Source of the DNA: Macrocystis pyrifera
Lineage: Eukaryota > Sar > Phaeophyceae > Laminariales > Laminariaceae
Assembly (NCBI GenBank): GCA_031763025.1
Contig: JASSKH010000024.1
Location: forward strand, 7,134,523 to 7,198,522
Reading direction: 5' to 3'
Length of the DNA: 64,000 bases
This document shows, in pieces, positions 1-11,180 of this stretch. Numbering within the stretch: position 1 is the stretch's first letter; each line of letters begins with the position of its first letter. The translations under genes were made by a program, and so were the position numbers. The notes beneath the pieces are model-generated. The model was not told where the DNA came from, ran no database searches, and saw only the letters and a program-made list of their open reading frames with translations.

Positions 1-58
1 TCCAGCACGGATGGTCTTGACAACGGTACGGTGCACCACTGCTTATACCTGGTACCAC

Positions 59-354
59 TTTTTTTTTTTTTTTTTTCATCATCACTTTTACTTTCCAGCC
101 TAACTCGTAGGAGGTTTTTACCCTCTGCGATCTTCTGGACAAGCCGTGGTCAGAGGTGTCGTCCCTTCTCCCCCCCGGTACGTGCCTTTATTTTTCTGTG
201 CCGCATAGGGTTCAGCATTTCCACAGCTAACACACGCTTTCGCGCTTTCCGCCAATCAATTGTATGCAAGAAGTCCCTGCGAGCATGCATCCGCCGAGAC
301 TCGAACCCACCAAATCGATCTTGACAGGCACGCGGACCACCTAGCACCGTGGCC
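59..354 (-). repeat. tRNA-derived SINE, copy 1
   Basis: On the minus strand the element starts with a tRNA-like head. A B-box-like GGGTTCGAGTC lies near 299-309 and an A-box-like segment lies about 35 bases upstream of it. A roughly 200-base body follows, ending in an 18-base A tail (T run at 59-76 on the plus strand). The body matches the copies near 512-846 and 22479-22820 along its length. An RNA polymerase III promoter in a short element with an A tail is the definition of a SINE. Confidence 0.8.
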
Positions 355-511
355 GGAAATTTAAGGATATTTCAGGCTAAAATATGACTACCGAACGGTC
401 CGTAACTTTCCGCCCAAGCGATCAGAGTGGTGAATAAAACGACAGGAATTCAACATCTGCTGCCCTCTACTACTATCAATAGCGAAGAGAGCTGCGATCT
501 GCGGTCTGTGA

Positions 512-846
512 TGCTATTTTTTATTTTTATTTTTTTTATCCATCACTTTTACTTCCCAGCCCACTCGTAGGAGGTTTTACCCTCGACGATCTTCTGGACA
601 AGCCGTGGTCACAGGTGTCGTCCCTTCTCCCCCCCGGTACGTGCCTTTATTTTTTGTCGCGCATAGGGTTCAGCATTCCCACTGCTCGTCGATTTTCATC
701 GAATGTAGCCAACTCACGCTTTCGCGCTTTCCGCTTATCAATTTTTTATGCAAGAAAAAGTCCCTATGAGCATGCACTCGGTGGGACTTGAACCCACGAA
801 ATTGATCTTGACAGGCACGCGGACCACCTACCAAGCCACCGGGGAC
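512..846 (-). repeat. tRNA-derived SINE, copy 2
   Basis: Same element and orientation as copy 1. The tail is an A-rich stretch broken by single other bases, which suggests an older insertion. The B-box-like sequence here reads GGGTTCAAGTCCCACC on the minus strand, closest to the consensus of the copies seen. Confidence 0.8.
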
Positions 847-1189
847 GTTATGCACCTTGAAAACGCCAAATTTCAAGTCACAAGAAATACGAATCAACTT
901 GTAATCCCAACTACGTTCGTATATATATCAGGTCAGTGACGCCGCAGTTTCAAGTTTATGTCAAGAAACAGGAGAAATTTGTGTGCTTTCGTACATTTTA
1001 TTTATTTATTTGGGATCTTCTCCTTTTTGTTTTTCGGTTTGGGTTCTTGGTTGCCTCTCTTTCTTTATGGTGTATTTTGGTTGCTGGCGTATGTATGTAT
1101 GTTGTGTCGGCCGCACCTAGTGCGAAGGCATGGTATTGCGTAGGCTATTAATGCATTACGGTGTGTTATCTCTGATGTGTCGTAGTCTG

Positions 1190-1290
1190 TGACCACATAG
1201 CTCGTATATTTCTAGGGTGAAGAATCAGCACGGACACTGGGCTTGCTGGATGTCGACGAGTAGAAGAACGGTTTAATGTGAAGAACACAC
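1190..1290. repeat. Dispersed repeat (AATCAGCACGGACACTGG family), copy 1
   Basis: About 100 bases shared with 2445-2550 and 12430-12535. The shared core contains a TCTAGG motif, AATCAGCACGGACACTGG and GGATGTCGACG. No ends, target duplication or coding capacity were recognised. Confidence 0.6.
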
Positions 1291-2444
1291 ACACACGCCA
1301 ACATGCCAACCCAGAGCTGAGAGTGTGACACATGCTATAGAATACAAAATTCGAAATTTTCAAGTAAGCTTCTGAAAAAACAAACGTGGGCTATATACGA
1401 GTATACCACTCTGTCCCATTCTATAAGCATCGTTTTTACAATAATTGTGTAATCAAAAGTTGCCTATATTTAGGGACAACGTGGTAATTATACGAGCTGG
1501 GCATCTGGGCATGTTGTAGCATGCGCATGATGAGAGACAAGACATTTGTGAGCGATATGTTTATACTCCTGCAGGCTGCAGCTACATTGCACTTGGCGTT
1601 GCGCCAAAAGAGGGTATACTACTTACTATTAATAACTCTACCGAGGAAAATATGAAGCTGCAGAATTCAAGGAGTCGGTGTGTTCATATTTTGGGAAATT
1701 ATAAAAAATATTTTCGAGGTGGCATGTAGGTTGTCACGAGTTGGCAGTTTTTTCCGGTGTGTAAATCATCATAAAACTTGGCTTACGACCAGAAAAAAAG
1801 ACGCCAACGACACCCCATACCCGTCTACACCTCGCCACTAAAAAGGCACATCTTTCGCAAATATATTTACACTAAATTTACACTACCCGTTGACCATTGA
1901 ACGGCCCTCGAGGTATGGGTAGGTATGGTATCATACAAGCAAAAACCAACGCAAGAGGCAACATACAAACTATGGTAGATCAAACGCGAAAGTTGAAAGT
2001 TTGATGTCGCGGTGACCAGCTGTGGCGGCTGTGAATCTGGCTCAAATCTTTTCGGAGGGGGGGGTGCCTACCGGCCCGAGTCAGTCCCGGATAGTCTCTC
2101 CGCCAGGCGATTGTGATATCCTCCTTCGTGTATTGTTGGGTTGAACCCAAATTCTTGGGTGTGTCCCAGAGAAGCATGTGCGAAGGACCTGGTATATATT
2201 TTCTACTTATTTGTAACAAAACAAAAAGGGGGTAAAATAGCATATCATTCCTTCTACAGTAGTAGTCCTCCCTGTCCCTTCTTTTTCCCTTCTTTTTCCC
2301 ATATGTTTTGTTTCTTTTTTATGTCTCTAGTTCGTTTTTCTCTCTTGTCGCATCCAGCTCGATCGCATCGCGAAGCAAGGTCTACTCTCCTTACCGAATT
2401 AGCTACACAGCAGTAAGTAGTGCTCATCTCTCTGTTGCAGCTTC

Positions 2445-2550
2445 GTGACCACAGAGCTTTTATCTCTCTAGGACGAAAAATCAGCACGGACACTGGGTGT
2501 GCCGGATGTCGACGGGTTGAAAGAACGGTTCAATTTGACGATCACACACA
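2445..2550. repeat. Dispersed repeat (AATCAGCACGGACACTGG family), copy 2
   Basis: Second copy of the family seen at 1190-1290 and 12430-12535, with the same order of blocks and scattered base changes. Confidence 0.6.
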
Positions 2551-3188
2551 TAATCTCACGATGTGCTTAGATCGCGATGCTTTCGGCAAGAAAATGGTCA
2601 CTTCAGGCAAACATCTCTCACCACGTACGGGAATAATATTATGCATGCAGTACCACGTACGTGAACACTACTTGTACGTACGAGTACAGGCAGTTCAAAC
2701 GTCATCACAACTCACGAACATCTGTAAACTGTATATTTATATCGTATGTAGTCTACCCCGTACTGAGTGCCGGCCCTTTAACAAGAAACCGGGATACTTG
2801 CCCAGTCTAGACTTCATACGTCAAGCAGTAGAATAGCTGGTGCAGTGGGGTACCCGACTTAAGAGCCACTTGGAACAGGCCAGTTTTTACCGCTCGTATC
2901 TCCGTGCCGCTCGCATATCAGATTGTGTGTCACATGTCCTACGAGTAACAGGCTTTAGAATAGGCGCCATAATCATATACCAGGTAGATTCTATTGTCGG
3001 CGTCATAAGTCCCGTTAAGCCAACCATTAAGCCAATCATAAACAGTTCTTGACTCCGCATTCTCTCAACTCGAAAGCTCTGAAATCGGGCACCCCACTTG
3101 CGTATCTATCATATTAATACTTCGTACCTGGCATTCGATGAGAGATAAGAGGGGTGGTGTTCCACACAAAACGTTGTGTAAATTTCCT

Positions 3189-3330
3189 CTATTAAGGGGG
3201 TCCATATGCGCGACAAAAATAAAAGGCACGTACGGGGGAGGAGAAGGGACGACACCTGTGACCACGGCTTGTCCAGAAGATCGTCGAGGGTAAAACCTCC
3301 TACGAGTGGGCTGGGAAGTAAAAGTGATGG

Positions 3331-3368
<38 letters not shown>

Positions 3369-3460
3369 ACCGGACCTACGGTACCCACAAAAATCTATAC
3401 ATTTTTTACCTATTTTTTCCAACAATATTGGGTCTTACTTACTATGGCCCCCCGTAATAG
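3189..3460. mobile_element. MITE copy 1, split by a SINE
   Basis: The left arm of the MITE (3189-3206, containing AAGGGGGTCCATA) is followed directly by SINE sequence. The element resumes at 3363 with GTAAATA and runs to its right arm CCCCCCGTAATAG at 3460. Joining the flanks restores the arm order seen in the intact copies, so the SINE landed inside an older MITE. Confidence 0.75.
3207..3362 (+). repeat. SINE copy 4, 5'-truncated, nested in a MITE
   Basis: Only the 3' half of the SINE is present, in the orientation opposite to the other copies. It ends in a 30-base A run (3333-3362). Truncation at the 5' end and the A tail are typical of target-primed reverse transcription. Confidence 0.8.
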
Positions 3461-4605
3461 GACTGCATCCCCATTGTGGGGACAAAATGCTTGGAACTAG
3501 AGTCAGACTTACAGTAGGTTTCTGTGCGTACACCCGTGCATTACTACTCTTGTTTCATCATTTCCCAGAAACTTCAGGCCGAGTTTCTGATGAGAGGATG
3601 AGAGGGCAGGTAGTCGTAAACAAAACTGCTGTACGTAGTGCTTGTGCCAACGCACACGGTTGTTTTTGCCCATCGTGGACCCAGCAACTACCGGTGACCC
3701 TATATTATTAATAGTATTTTACCCACTCTTTTCGGGAAAGCTACTTGGATCAAGTGTGGGATCATATTTGCAGCAGTAAAAGGGTCAAGAACTGCGAACT
3801 CGAAATACGGAATACATGTGTGTGTTGCCGTTTTTGCCTTTCTACTTACCCAAGACATAAAATCGGCAGGGTCAGCACGTCCGATGTTACACGTGAGGTC
3901 ATACCTGGTACGATACAGTTAGTTAGTCCTTTGGTAGTCATAAACTGCGAAACAATCTGTCAGCGATGTCCAGCGTCCAATGTGTGAAAGCAGATACTCT
4001 GTAGAGAGAACGCTGCCTGTACGCGTCTCGTGTACCTGGTACCAGGTAAGTCTATGCACGTGTTCGACGATAAAAAAATGTGGAGCGCGCCGGACGGAGT
4101 ACGCAGTGCTGCCTAATGTCCTTACTTACGGTTGTGCTTTTTAGCCACTTTTTTGTCGACCACAACAAACCACAAAATGTTAAAGCAGTGTGAAAACGCC
4201 ATGAACAGAAACGGCAAAAACAGGGCAACCTATTTTAGTACTGTACCAAGTATCTATATAAGCACCAGTATATATACACGATACCAAGACAACCGTACGT
4301 GAAAAATAACGACAGCCCACGACAAAGTTGCGTCCTTTGCCACTTCTTAAAGCACATATACAACAGCAGTATCCTCCAGGCTAGTCCCAGGGTGTTCAAT
4401 GCGCATCATTGGGCTTCGGTGAACTGCTGATGTTTGATACGACGTATCCGGCAGTTCCGTTCGCGTGAGACGACACAAGCCAAAACCAACGCAATGAAAG
4501 GCGGGCCATGTTTTTCAAGACGTGACGATGTGATCGCACGAGCACGTAGTTTTTCCTCTTTTTTTTTCTCAACAACACAAAAGCTGCAAATCTTGATACT
4601 TGTGC

Positions 4606-4632
4606 TACTGCTGCTGCTGCTGCTGCTGCAGG
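4606..4632. repeat. CTG/CAG microsatellite
   Basis: About eight CTG units next to other CTG-rich DNA. No supported exon covers it. Confidence 0.8.
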
Positions 4633-5520
4633 ACTTTGTTAAGGGGACTCGACTGGTGAGGACTTCGTTATGTGGAGGTGGGGATGCCATTGACGGCCAA
4701 GAACAAAACCAACACCACCTGCCCTATCCACGACGACGAGCTACATAATGTGAGATCGACATCGTCAGCATCCACCACGACGACTACATCAGCAGCAGTA
4801 CGACATTCGTGAACAAAACGCAAGATGAACGATCCAGTCAGCTCCTCCGATCTCAGCGATCCTCTTTCAACACAAACAACTGCTGCTCTGCTGCTACCTG
4901 TACCTATATACTACTGCTGTACATAAAGCACTACCCTGGTCACGGGTTAGGATATGTAAGTTCCTCACTTGACTGCCGCTGGTGCTGCTGTCTGTCATTC
5001 TGCTGCACTTCATCTATTAATAGAAACAAGACGGCCACAACGACGACAGCTACCACCGCAACAACAACCGGCAGACACACGTACTCGTAGAGACCCATCA
5101 GGGGGTGGCAACAAACCTGACCAGCCCCTTACGAAATCTGCTGTTGCCAGCCAAAGAAATACAAATTGTACGGCGTGTAGATAGTGCTTGTAGATCACCA
5201 TGCCGTATACCTGATCTTGAAGAAGTGCATACTCGTAAGAGTATGGCCGAAAAAAAAAAAACATGACAGCAGATGATCGATGATCGATACAGAAACCAAA
5301 ACAAGGAAAAAAACGATCAGCAGGAAAATGAGAGCGGCGCAAGAAAGGGATACCAGGTACAACGAACAAACAAGATCAGCAAAAAACACACGAAAAAACC
5401 AAGGCACAGAAACACAAGACACAAAAACAAACAGCGAAAAATATCAAAAACACTCAAGTAAAGAAAGAGGCGACCAGGCCGCGCACCGAACCCTGGCCCT
5501 CGACTGCCTCCGTGGCTGAC

Positions 5521-5697
5521 CTTTTTCTTGACGCAGTAGTCACAATTCCGGCGCACGGAGGACGGTATCCAGTGGGCCTGGTGCGGGGGCGACTGTACTT
5601 GCGGCTGCTGCTGCGGCTGCTGCGGCAGAAGCTGCGGTGGTGGCTGCGGCGGCTGCTGCTGCTGCTGTAGCCGCAGGTGCTGCTCCAAATCAGCCAT
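5521..5697 (-). CDS. First coding exon of a Gln-rich, possible zinc-cluster protein
   Basis: The exon starts at ATG (5697-5695) and runs 59 codons to a GTCAGC donor at 5520. It encodes a short acidic start (MADLEQHL), a stretch of about 30 residues made almost only of Gln and Pro, and then HWIPSSVRRNCDYCVKKK. The C-x2-C-x3-K pattern followed by the splice site resembles the first half of a Zn2-Cys6 binuclear cluster, in which the remaining Cys residues would come from the next exon. Gln/Pro-rich stretches are common in transcription factors. I found no downstream exon completing the cluster, so the function stays a suggestion. A plain Gln-rich protein is the alternative. Confidence 0.4.
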
Positions 5698-6873
5698 ATT
5701 TTCTGGCCTTTTCTGTGTCTTGGCTCTCCCTCGAACCAACGATTAGCGCCAGACGGAATTGGAACGAACTTGCTTACAAGGAACTACACTTGGGCCCGGA
5801 AGCGGAGGGGGGCGAAGAAGGGGGGGGGAGGAGGGAGCGGACAACGACGCAAGATCATTGAGAGGCGCATCGATCTGGGGAGGGTGGTAGCCAGCTGCTG
5901 GGCCACGTGCCTACATAGGGCCCCTGTCCTTCTGGGTACTGTAGTCATCCTACCCCTGTCGACGAGGCAACGGCTCCACATGTTCGCAGAAAAAGTTGAG
6001 GGTGGAGCATTTCAATTTAAAACCACGATTGCCAACAGGGAAGACGAACCAGACAGAAGACCCCGACCGTAAACATGCCCTTCGTGATGAAATACATGCA
6101 CACGTGCGCCGACACGATCGACACGCGACGAGCCGGCCCTCGACGGTCCAACCCGCGAGCGTCGCTCGGTCTTTGGAAAGGTTGGAGTCGTCGCGCGATG
6201 AGGGTCGCTGCTGCCCTGAACTACCAAGAAGGTGAACGCTTGCTTGCGCCATCAGAAGTTTTGGTTGAACGACGCGGAAGAAGAACGGTCCACGCTCGCG
6301 CCGACCTGTCCCCTGAAACTACTTTCGAGATCCAACCCTCGCCAGCTCACCTATGCGATCACCCGATGGGTCATAAATCTTTCGATCAAGGCGCCAGCGT
6401 GCGGAGCTTGCCTCTCTCCTTGTCCTCGGCGAGATGAGGTCAAGAGGTTGCAGCAGCAGGGTCGAACAACAGGGAAGGAACGACACGTTCTTCGTCTGAT
6501 TTTGATTCTCTCAAGCGAACCCTGGGCACAAAATCCAGCACGTCTTCCCCCCGTAATGTTTCCAGGGGCGTATCGGGTCTCAAGAAGGATCAAGGGTGGT
6601 GCGATGGTACAGCACGGGTGCCCAGACGTCGTCTTCGTTCATCTAAAGCTGGCACAACGCGGGCTTAGAAAACAGGAAAAACAGGGTTTCCGCAGTCCGG
6701 GGACGTATATTATCTTCCCCGGGAATATTTTTGATTCAAGGTGTCCAATACTGGCGGAAGAATGAATAATCGGAAAATCCAATACTGCTGTCGTCGGAGC
6801 ACCCGTACCTGGTATCAGCCTGCTTGGAACTAAGACACGCTTTCGGCTGTTTCAAGCAACCCCCACTCACAGC
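5698..6873. promoter_or_regulatory. Divergent intergenic region
   Basis: About 1.2 kb separates the start codons of the minus-strand Gln-rich gene and the plus-strand rubredoxin gene, so both promoters should lie here. Several open frames cross it, the longest 177 codons at 6232-6765 (+). None has recognisable domains or splice partners. No clear TATA box was seen. Confidence 0.45.
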
Positions 6874-9800
6874 ATGATGAGCTACGTTTGCGCAATGTTG
6901 ATGCTTTGCCTGGCGGCAACCGTAAACGGTTTTGTCGTTCAGCCTCCTGCGTCGTTCCCCCGTGGTCTCGCGGCGAGAGCAGCGACGACCCAGGCTACAT
7001 CTCAGGTGTGAGCGGTAAAAATGGTCGATATAACGGGGAAGCAGCTACGTGCAGCAGTACAGCTACCCGTGCATACGATAGGTACTCGATACCGTCTCAC
7101 TGCAGCCTACGAATGGACGTACGAGCCAGGCAAGGGATGCACTGACTGTATTTGCTGCGGTTTTGTGGTTGCTGGGCAGGAATTATCTACGTGTGGGTCT
7201 GTTTTTTTTTTTTTCACTGACGCCGACTGCGACTGAACCAGCACAGAAAAAGAGCGGCAGAGCACCCTCCCACGTACGTTAGCGTTGGTCAAGCTCAGCA
7301 GCAGTAGTACCGCTTGCGCACCTGTGCTGCCACTTCCTAGCCAGAAAGACAGGCACGTGATCTCTCTGGGTTGTGAGCCCCTACTCACCAGTGTCCGCAA
7401 GCTCCGGGGCTATGATATGAAGGCACTCAGGCGCTGGAAAACATGAAAACATGACAACATACTGCAACGTCGATGCTGACTGGTCAGACTCGTACTTCAC
7501 TTCTGACTGGGTATAGCTGTATTATATGTACGCGCAGACAGAAGCACCTGGCGGCTGCTGCGTTCCTTAGCATGATAATGAATGTCAATACATGATAATC
7601 TAGCACAAAGCGCAGAACAAAGAATGATGATGCGGGATGCGTTTACACGTTTACGTTTGTACGTTAGCACGTTAGTGCCTACGAACCAGGTGGTGTATGC
7701 CATTGGTATCTGGTACGTACGGCGGTGTTTACTAACCTTCCACTCGCTCAGATAGAGCACAGAGGGGAGGTGTGCACGACGTTTTTGGGACGCCCACTAC
7801 ACACCTACCAGTGGTATAGGTGGGGAACAGAGACTAAAAAACACCGGGCTCAGTGACGGTCATCTTCTTGCCACGACCTTTGTACGTACGTAAAGTGTGG
7901 ATGTCGGGCCGGAGGGCGCATCTTGCGCCGGCGATTTCACGGGTGCCAACATGCCATCGCTCACTATCTCACTTTGCCGGATGCACGTAGCATAGAGGCT
8001 TATGAGCCGGTGTAAACTCAATCCGCCATCAAGTGTGTCTCGGCACTGCAGCGGTACAACAACAGCAGCGTAATACGAGTACGTAGCTGTTCGTCGACAT
8101 GGGACACAAGCAGTCAGTAGCATCGAGACGTAGTAGGCCGCGGGTGAGTAACGCGGCGTAGCGGCGGCGGTTGCACCTGTGGCTTCCTTACTGCGTGGTA
8201 ATGCTTTTGGTCAGGAGGGAAAACCTACCAAAAATACCAGGTATTATATGCGTATACTCTGCACTGGTCTATCACTATCCATCTATTCTAACAGCACATT
8301 ATTATATATAACCGACCTTTTGCTGTTGTGCTATCATTATTACGGAGGACCTATAGTAAACAGGACCAAATAATGTTAGTAAAAATAGGTAAATATATAG
8401 GCCTTATTGTGTACCGTATGTCCTATTTACTATGGTCCCCCGTAGTAGCAGCATCAGCCATGATAGTCTACAGCAGTACTATTAATAACAGCACAGCAAC
8501 TCGAATAAGCCACATACCTCTCGTAGAGCGAGAGGCACACAGCAGTTTGCAGTAGAAGCAGTGCGAATAGCGCAGTATGACAGCAGTAGTTAAGTACGTG
8601 GTAGTCCGTACCACCGCACCGCGTATAGATCATCTCTGCGGAGATTTTTGTGCTTGGCGCCCAAAGTCGACTCTCTGGCACGAACCCGAACCCGAACCCG
8701 AACCCGAACCCTATGGCAGTGATCCGTGCTTGGATGCTGTGCTTGGTAAGACTCTAAGTTGAGTCAGCCGGCTTGGATGATGTGCTTGAAAAGACTCTAT
8801 TAATAGGTTGATTCGGCCGGCTCTGGATGCTGTGACTGGGAAAGAGTCTAGGTTGATGATTGAGCCGCTTATAATACCCCCCTTAGCCAATCAGAGTGCC
8901 TACATAGCTACCTTGGGAAGATTCACTATCATCCCTTGACTACTACTGCCCTCCCCAACCCGAGTATATTTAGCGCCCACAACCCTCATGTCGAGCATCC
9001 TTCCTTCACACCCCCCCCACCGCGCTTGGTGCAAGTAATGTCTGCCTGGTCGGTGAAAACCTGACGTGCTCTGTCCCAGCATTGTAGGGATGTGAGGGTC
9101 TATGGTCATACGACTACGGCCATGCATGATACGAGTACCCCCCCCCTTGCCCCCCCCCCGCATTTTTAGCATCCACAACCCTTATGTACCACCCTCCCTG
9201 GAACTCCTACCACTTTCCAACGAGAAAGGTTCGAAGCGGCCGGAGTGCGAGCACGGCCGGGCGCTCGGCCGTCTCCGGCCTGACGATGGCTGCCCAGGCG
9301 CAGGAGCCCACGAGAAGCTTCTGGGAAGGGGAGTGGGTGTGCGCCGACTGCGGGTACATATACGACGTCGACGACTGCGGTGGCCTGTACCTCGAGGAGC
9401 AGGTGCGTCGGAAAGGGGGAAGGGAGGGGGGGGAGGGAGGCGTACTCATTTGTTGCTTGCCTTAGGGGGGGGTGTACTCGATATCATGCATGGCCGTAGT
9501 CGTGTGACCATGGACCCTCGCATTCCTACAATACCCGGACGGGGCACGTTGAGTTGTCACAGACCAGGCAGACATTGCTTGCACCAAGCGCGCAGCGCTG
9601 TGAGGTGTTCGGCGAGTCGCGTGAAGGGTGAGCTTTCATATGGATGACAGCGTCAATGAGTTGATTTCTACTTCCGGTGTGGCCATTTCCAGGCGGGGGC
9701 GGGGGGACAGGGGGGGGGGCTTGCTGGCCGGGCAGGCGATCCCTAACTGAGAACATTGGGGGCGACGATATTGCTTGTAGTGCTCGACGCCCCTTTGAAG

Positions 9801-10800
9801 AATCTTGCTTTTGGGCCAGGCTCAAATTCATTGTGGGGCAGGGCATATAGTACACTGTTAATGATCTCCTACTTTGGGTATGGCTTGCGGCTTATTGTGA
9901 TGTCGGCTTTGTTGAGCATAGGCTCTGGAAGGCTATTGTGTAGGGTTTAGAGTTGCGTTCCTCGCTGAGCACAAATACTTGGCTGATTATTTTCTTGAAT
10001 TAAAGAAATAACATCAAGCCTGAAGTTATCAGAGCACATGTCGCGTACATACTACTGTACTTGACTCACTGGTTTTTCTTTTGTTTCGTGCAAAACTCGA
10101 GCAAAAAAAAAACAGCTCCCAATTTCTTGTGTGCTGTCGCGTACTGTTATTTATGTACAACAATTTGTTGTGTTTTCTGCTCCAAGACACTGCACTAAGT
10201 TGTGCGCCATTCGCGCACCAGAATCGTGTTGCCTCGCTCCGATTCATGACGCAATGTTTTCGTCGATGTTTTCGGAACGTAGGGTTCGCGAATCTGGTCG
10301 TGTTCCTGTGCCACAACAGGCGTTATTTCCTGTGGCTCATTTTCGCCCTGCCGCTCGCTGTTTCCTCAAGCAACCGTGTTAGAAGCAAGGATATGTGTCT
10401 CCAGGTGCCCGTACGCTCGAAGCGCCTATACATCGCACCACAAAAAAATCAAAGCGCAGCAGCAGCGGCAGCTTCAACAGCAGCAGCTACACTCAGCAAT
10501 AGCAGCGGTAGCAGCAGCAAGGCTAGAAGTAGTGGCAGCAAAATCAACCGCAGTGTGGTAGCAGGTGCTGTATCCAACTTTCCAACCATTCGCGACTGCC
10601 CCGCCTCCCACCTTCCGCTTCCCTACCAGAAACGCGGGTTCGTCTGCCCGCAGTGCCGCGGACCCCGTCGCCGCTTCGCGAAGAAGGTGGGCGACAAGGT
10701 CGGTATCACCCAAGACGGCGGCGACGCTCCGATCTTGCTGTTCTCGTTCCTCGGGCTCGCGGGCACCGTGGCGTTTGGCTTCTGGTTCGCCCAGCAGTAG
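6874..10800 (+). CDS. Plastid-targeted rubredoxin with C-terminal membrane anchor
   Basis: Three exons, 6874-7005, 9229-9402 and 10630-10800, are joined in phase 0 and give about 157 residues. Exon 1 encodes a hydrophobic signal peptide ending in VNGFVVQPPASF; the conserved Phe after the signal cleavage region is the hallmark of stramenopile plastid leaders. A Ser/Arg-rich transit region follows. The rubredoxin fold is built from CADCGYIYD in exon 2 and GFVCPQC in exon 3, two C-x2-C knuckles that bind one iron. The linker between them is about 22 residues, shorter than the roughly 29 of bacterial rubredoxins and closer to plant plastid rubredoxin-like domains such as that of ENH1. A basic stretch (RRRFAKK) leads to one hydrophobic segment and the end FWFAQQ. 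The likely place is the thylakoid membrane, with an electron-transfer or photosystem-assembly role by family analogy. Exon 2's 5' border (9229) is the least certain junction. Confidence 0.88.
8338..8446. mobile_element. MITE copy 2 (rubredoxin intron 1)
   Basis: Inverted arms ATTACGGAGGACC and TGGTCCCCCGTAGTAG flank an A/T-rich core shared with the other copies. It lies in the first intron of the rubredoxin gene. Confidence 0.85.
8682..8711. repeat. Five-unit GAACCC tandem repeat
   Basis: Five perfect hexamers lie in intron 1 of the rubredoxin gene. The unit is not the TTTAGGG telomere repeat expected for brown algae. Confidence 0.9.
9005..9155 (-). repeat. G-tract-bracketed repeat, copy a
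   Basis: Minus-strand copy of a dispersed element whose core contains GGCCGTAGTCGTATGACC. It is flanked on both sides by C runs, which are G runs on the element's own strand. It ends about 75 bases before exon 2 of the rubredoxin gene. Confidence 0.75.
9466..9715 (+). repeat. G-tract-bracketed repeat, copy b
   Basis: Plus-strand copy beginning about 65 bases after exon 2 of the rubredoxin gene, with G runs at both ends. It includes the distal block with CATATGGATGACAGCGTC. Together with copy a it forms an inverted pair around one exon. Confidence 0.75.
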
Positions 10801-10879
10801 GGAGGGGAGGGTTCTAGGATCACATGGGGGCAGGAGCAGGGGCAGAGGCGGGGGCCGGCGTGGTTTCGAGGATCATTTT

Positions 10880-11144
10880 TTTTCCTGCTCCTTGGCGCGG
10901 TGGTGACGACCATGGCGATGATGATGGTAGGTGATGCCGGTACCACTTCTGATGCGTCATTATTGTGGTGATCGTCGGCGTCGTTGCGATAGGCCGTCGG
11001 TCTTGTCCTGGGAGTCAAGACTAGGGACAGACGTGCCGGGGGCGAGCAGAGAGGGAGCGAGAAAGCCAACGCCGACGAGGCGCAGATGGAGCGCGAGGAA
11101 GCAAGGCGGCAAGCTCTAGAGTATGAGCGAGAAAAAGCGTGGCG
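10880..11144 (+). CDS. Possible exon pair: membrane segment plus charged coil
   Basis: A segment ending at 10928 encodes FFFLLLGAVVTTMAMMM and meets a GTAGGT donor. A segment after the AG near 11000 begins AVGLVLGVKTRDRR and runs into a Glu/Arg-rich coil (EEARRQALEYEREKAWRW). The two are in phase, and joined they give one membrane span plus a charged tail. The intron would be only about 70 bases, no start codon was found, and the segment lies directly after the rubredoxin stop codon. It may be part of an unrecognised small gene or chance. Confidence 0.2.
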
Positions 11145-11146
11145 CT

Positions 11147-11180
<34 letters not shown>

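Larger units (their letters stand above)
1..5520. other. Gene-poor, repeat-rich left end
   Basis: No exon could be supported here. The stretch holds two SINE copies near its left edge, a third SINE inserted in a MITE near 3.2-3.5 kb, two copies of a roughly 100-base dispersed repeat (about 1190-1290 and 2445-2550), a CTG run near 4606-4632 and A/T-rich low-complexity DNA. Open frames of up to 138 codons occur, but they lack family similarity and paired splice signals. Downstream exons of the minus-strand gene that begins at 5697 may lie here; I could not identify them. Confidence 0.6.

Noticed and set aside
294..354. tRNA gene
   Set aside because: A and B boxes are present, but the acceptor stem does not pair and the sequence continues into the SINE body.
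8682..8711. GAACCC tandem hexamers as an internal telomere
   Set aside because: The unit is not the TTTAGGG type and the array has only five units.
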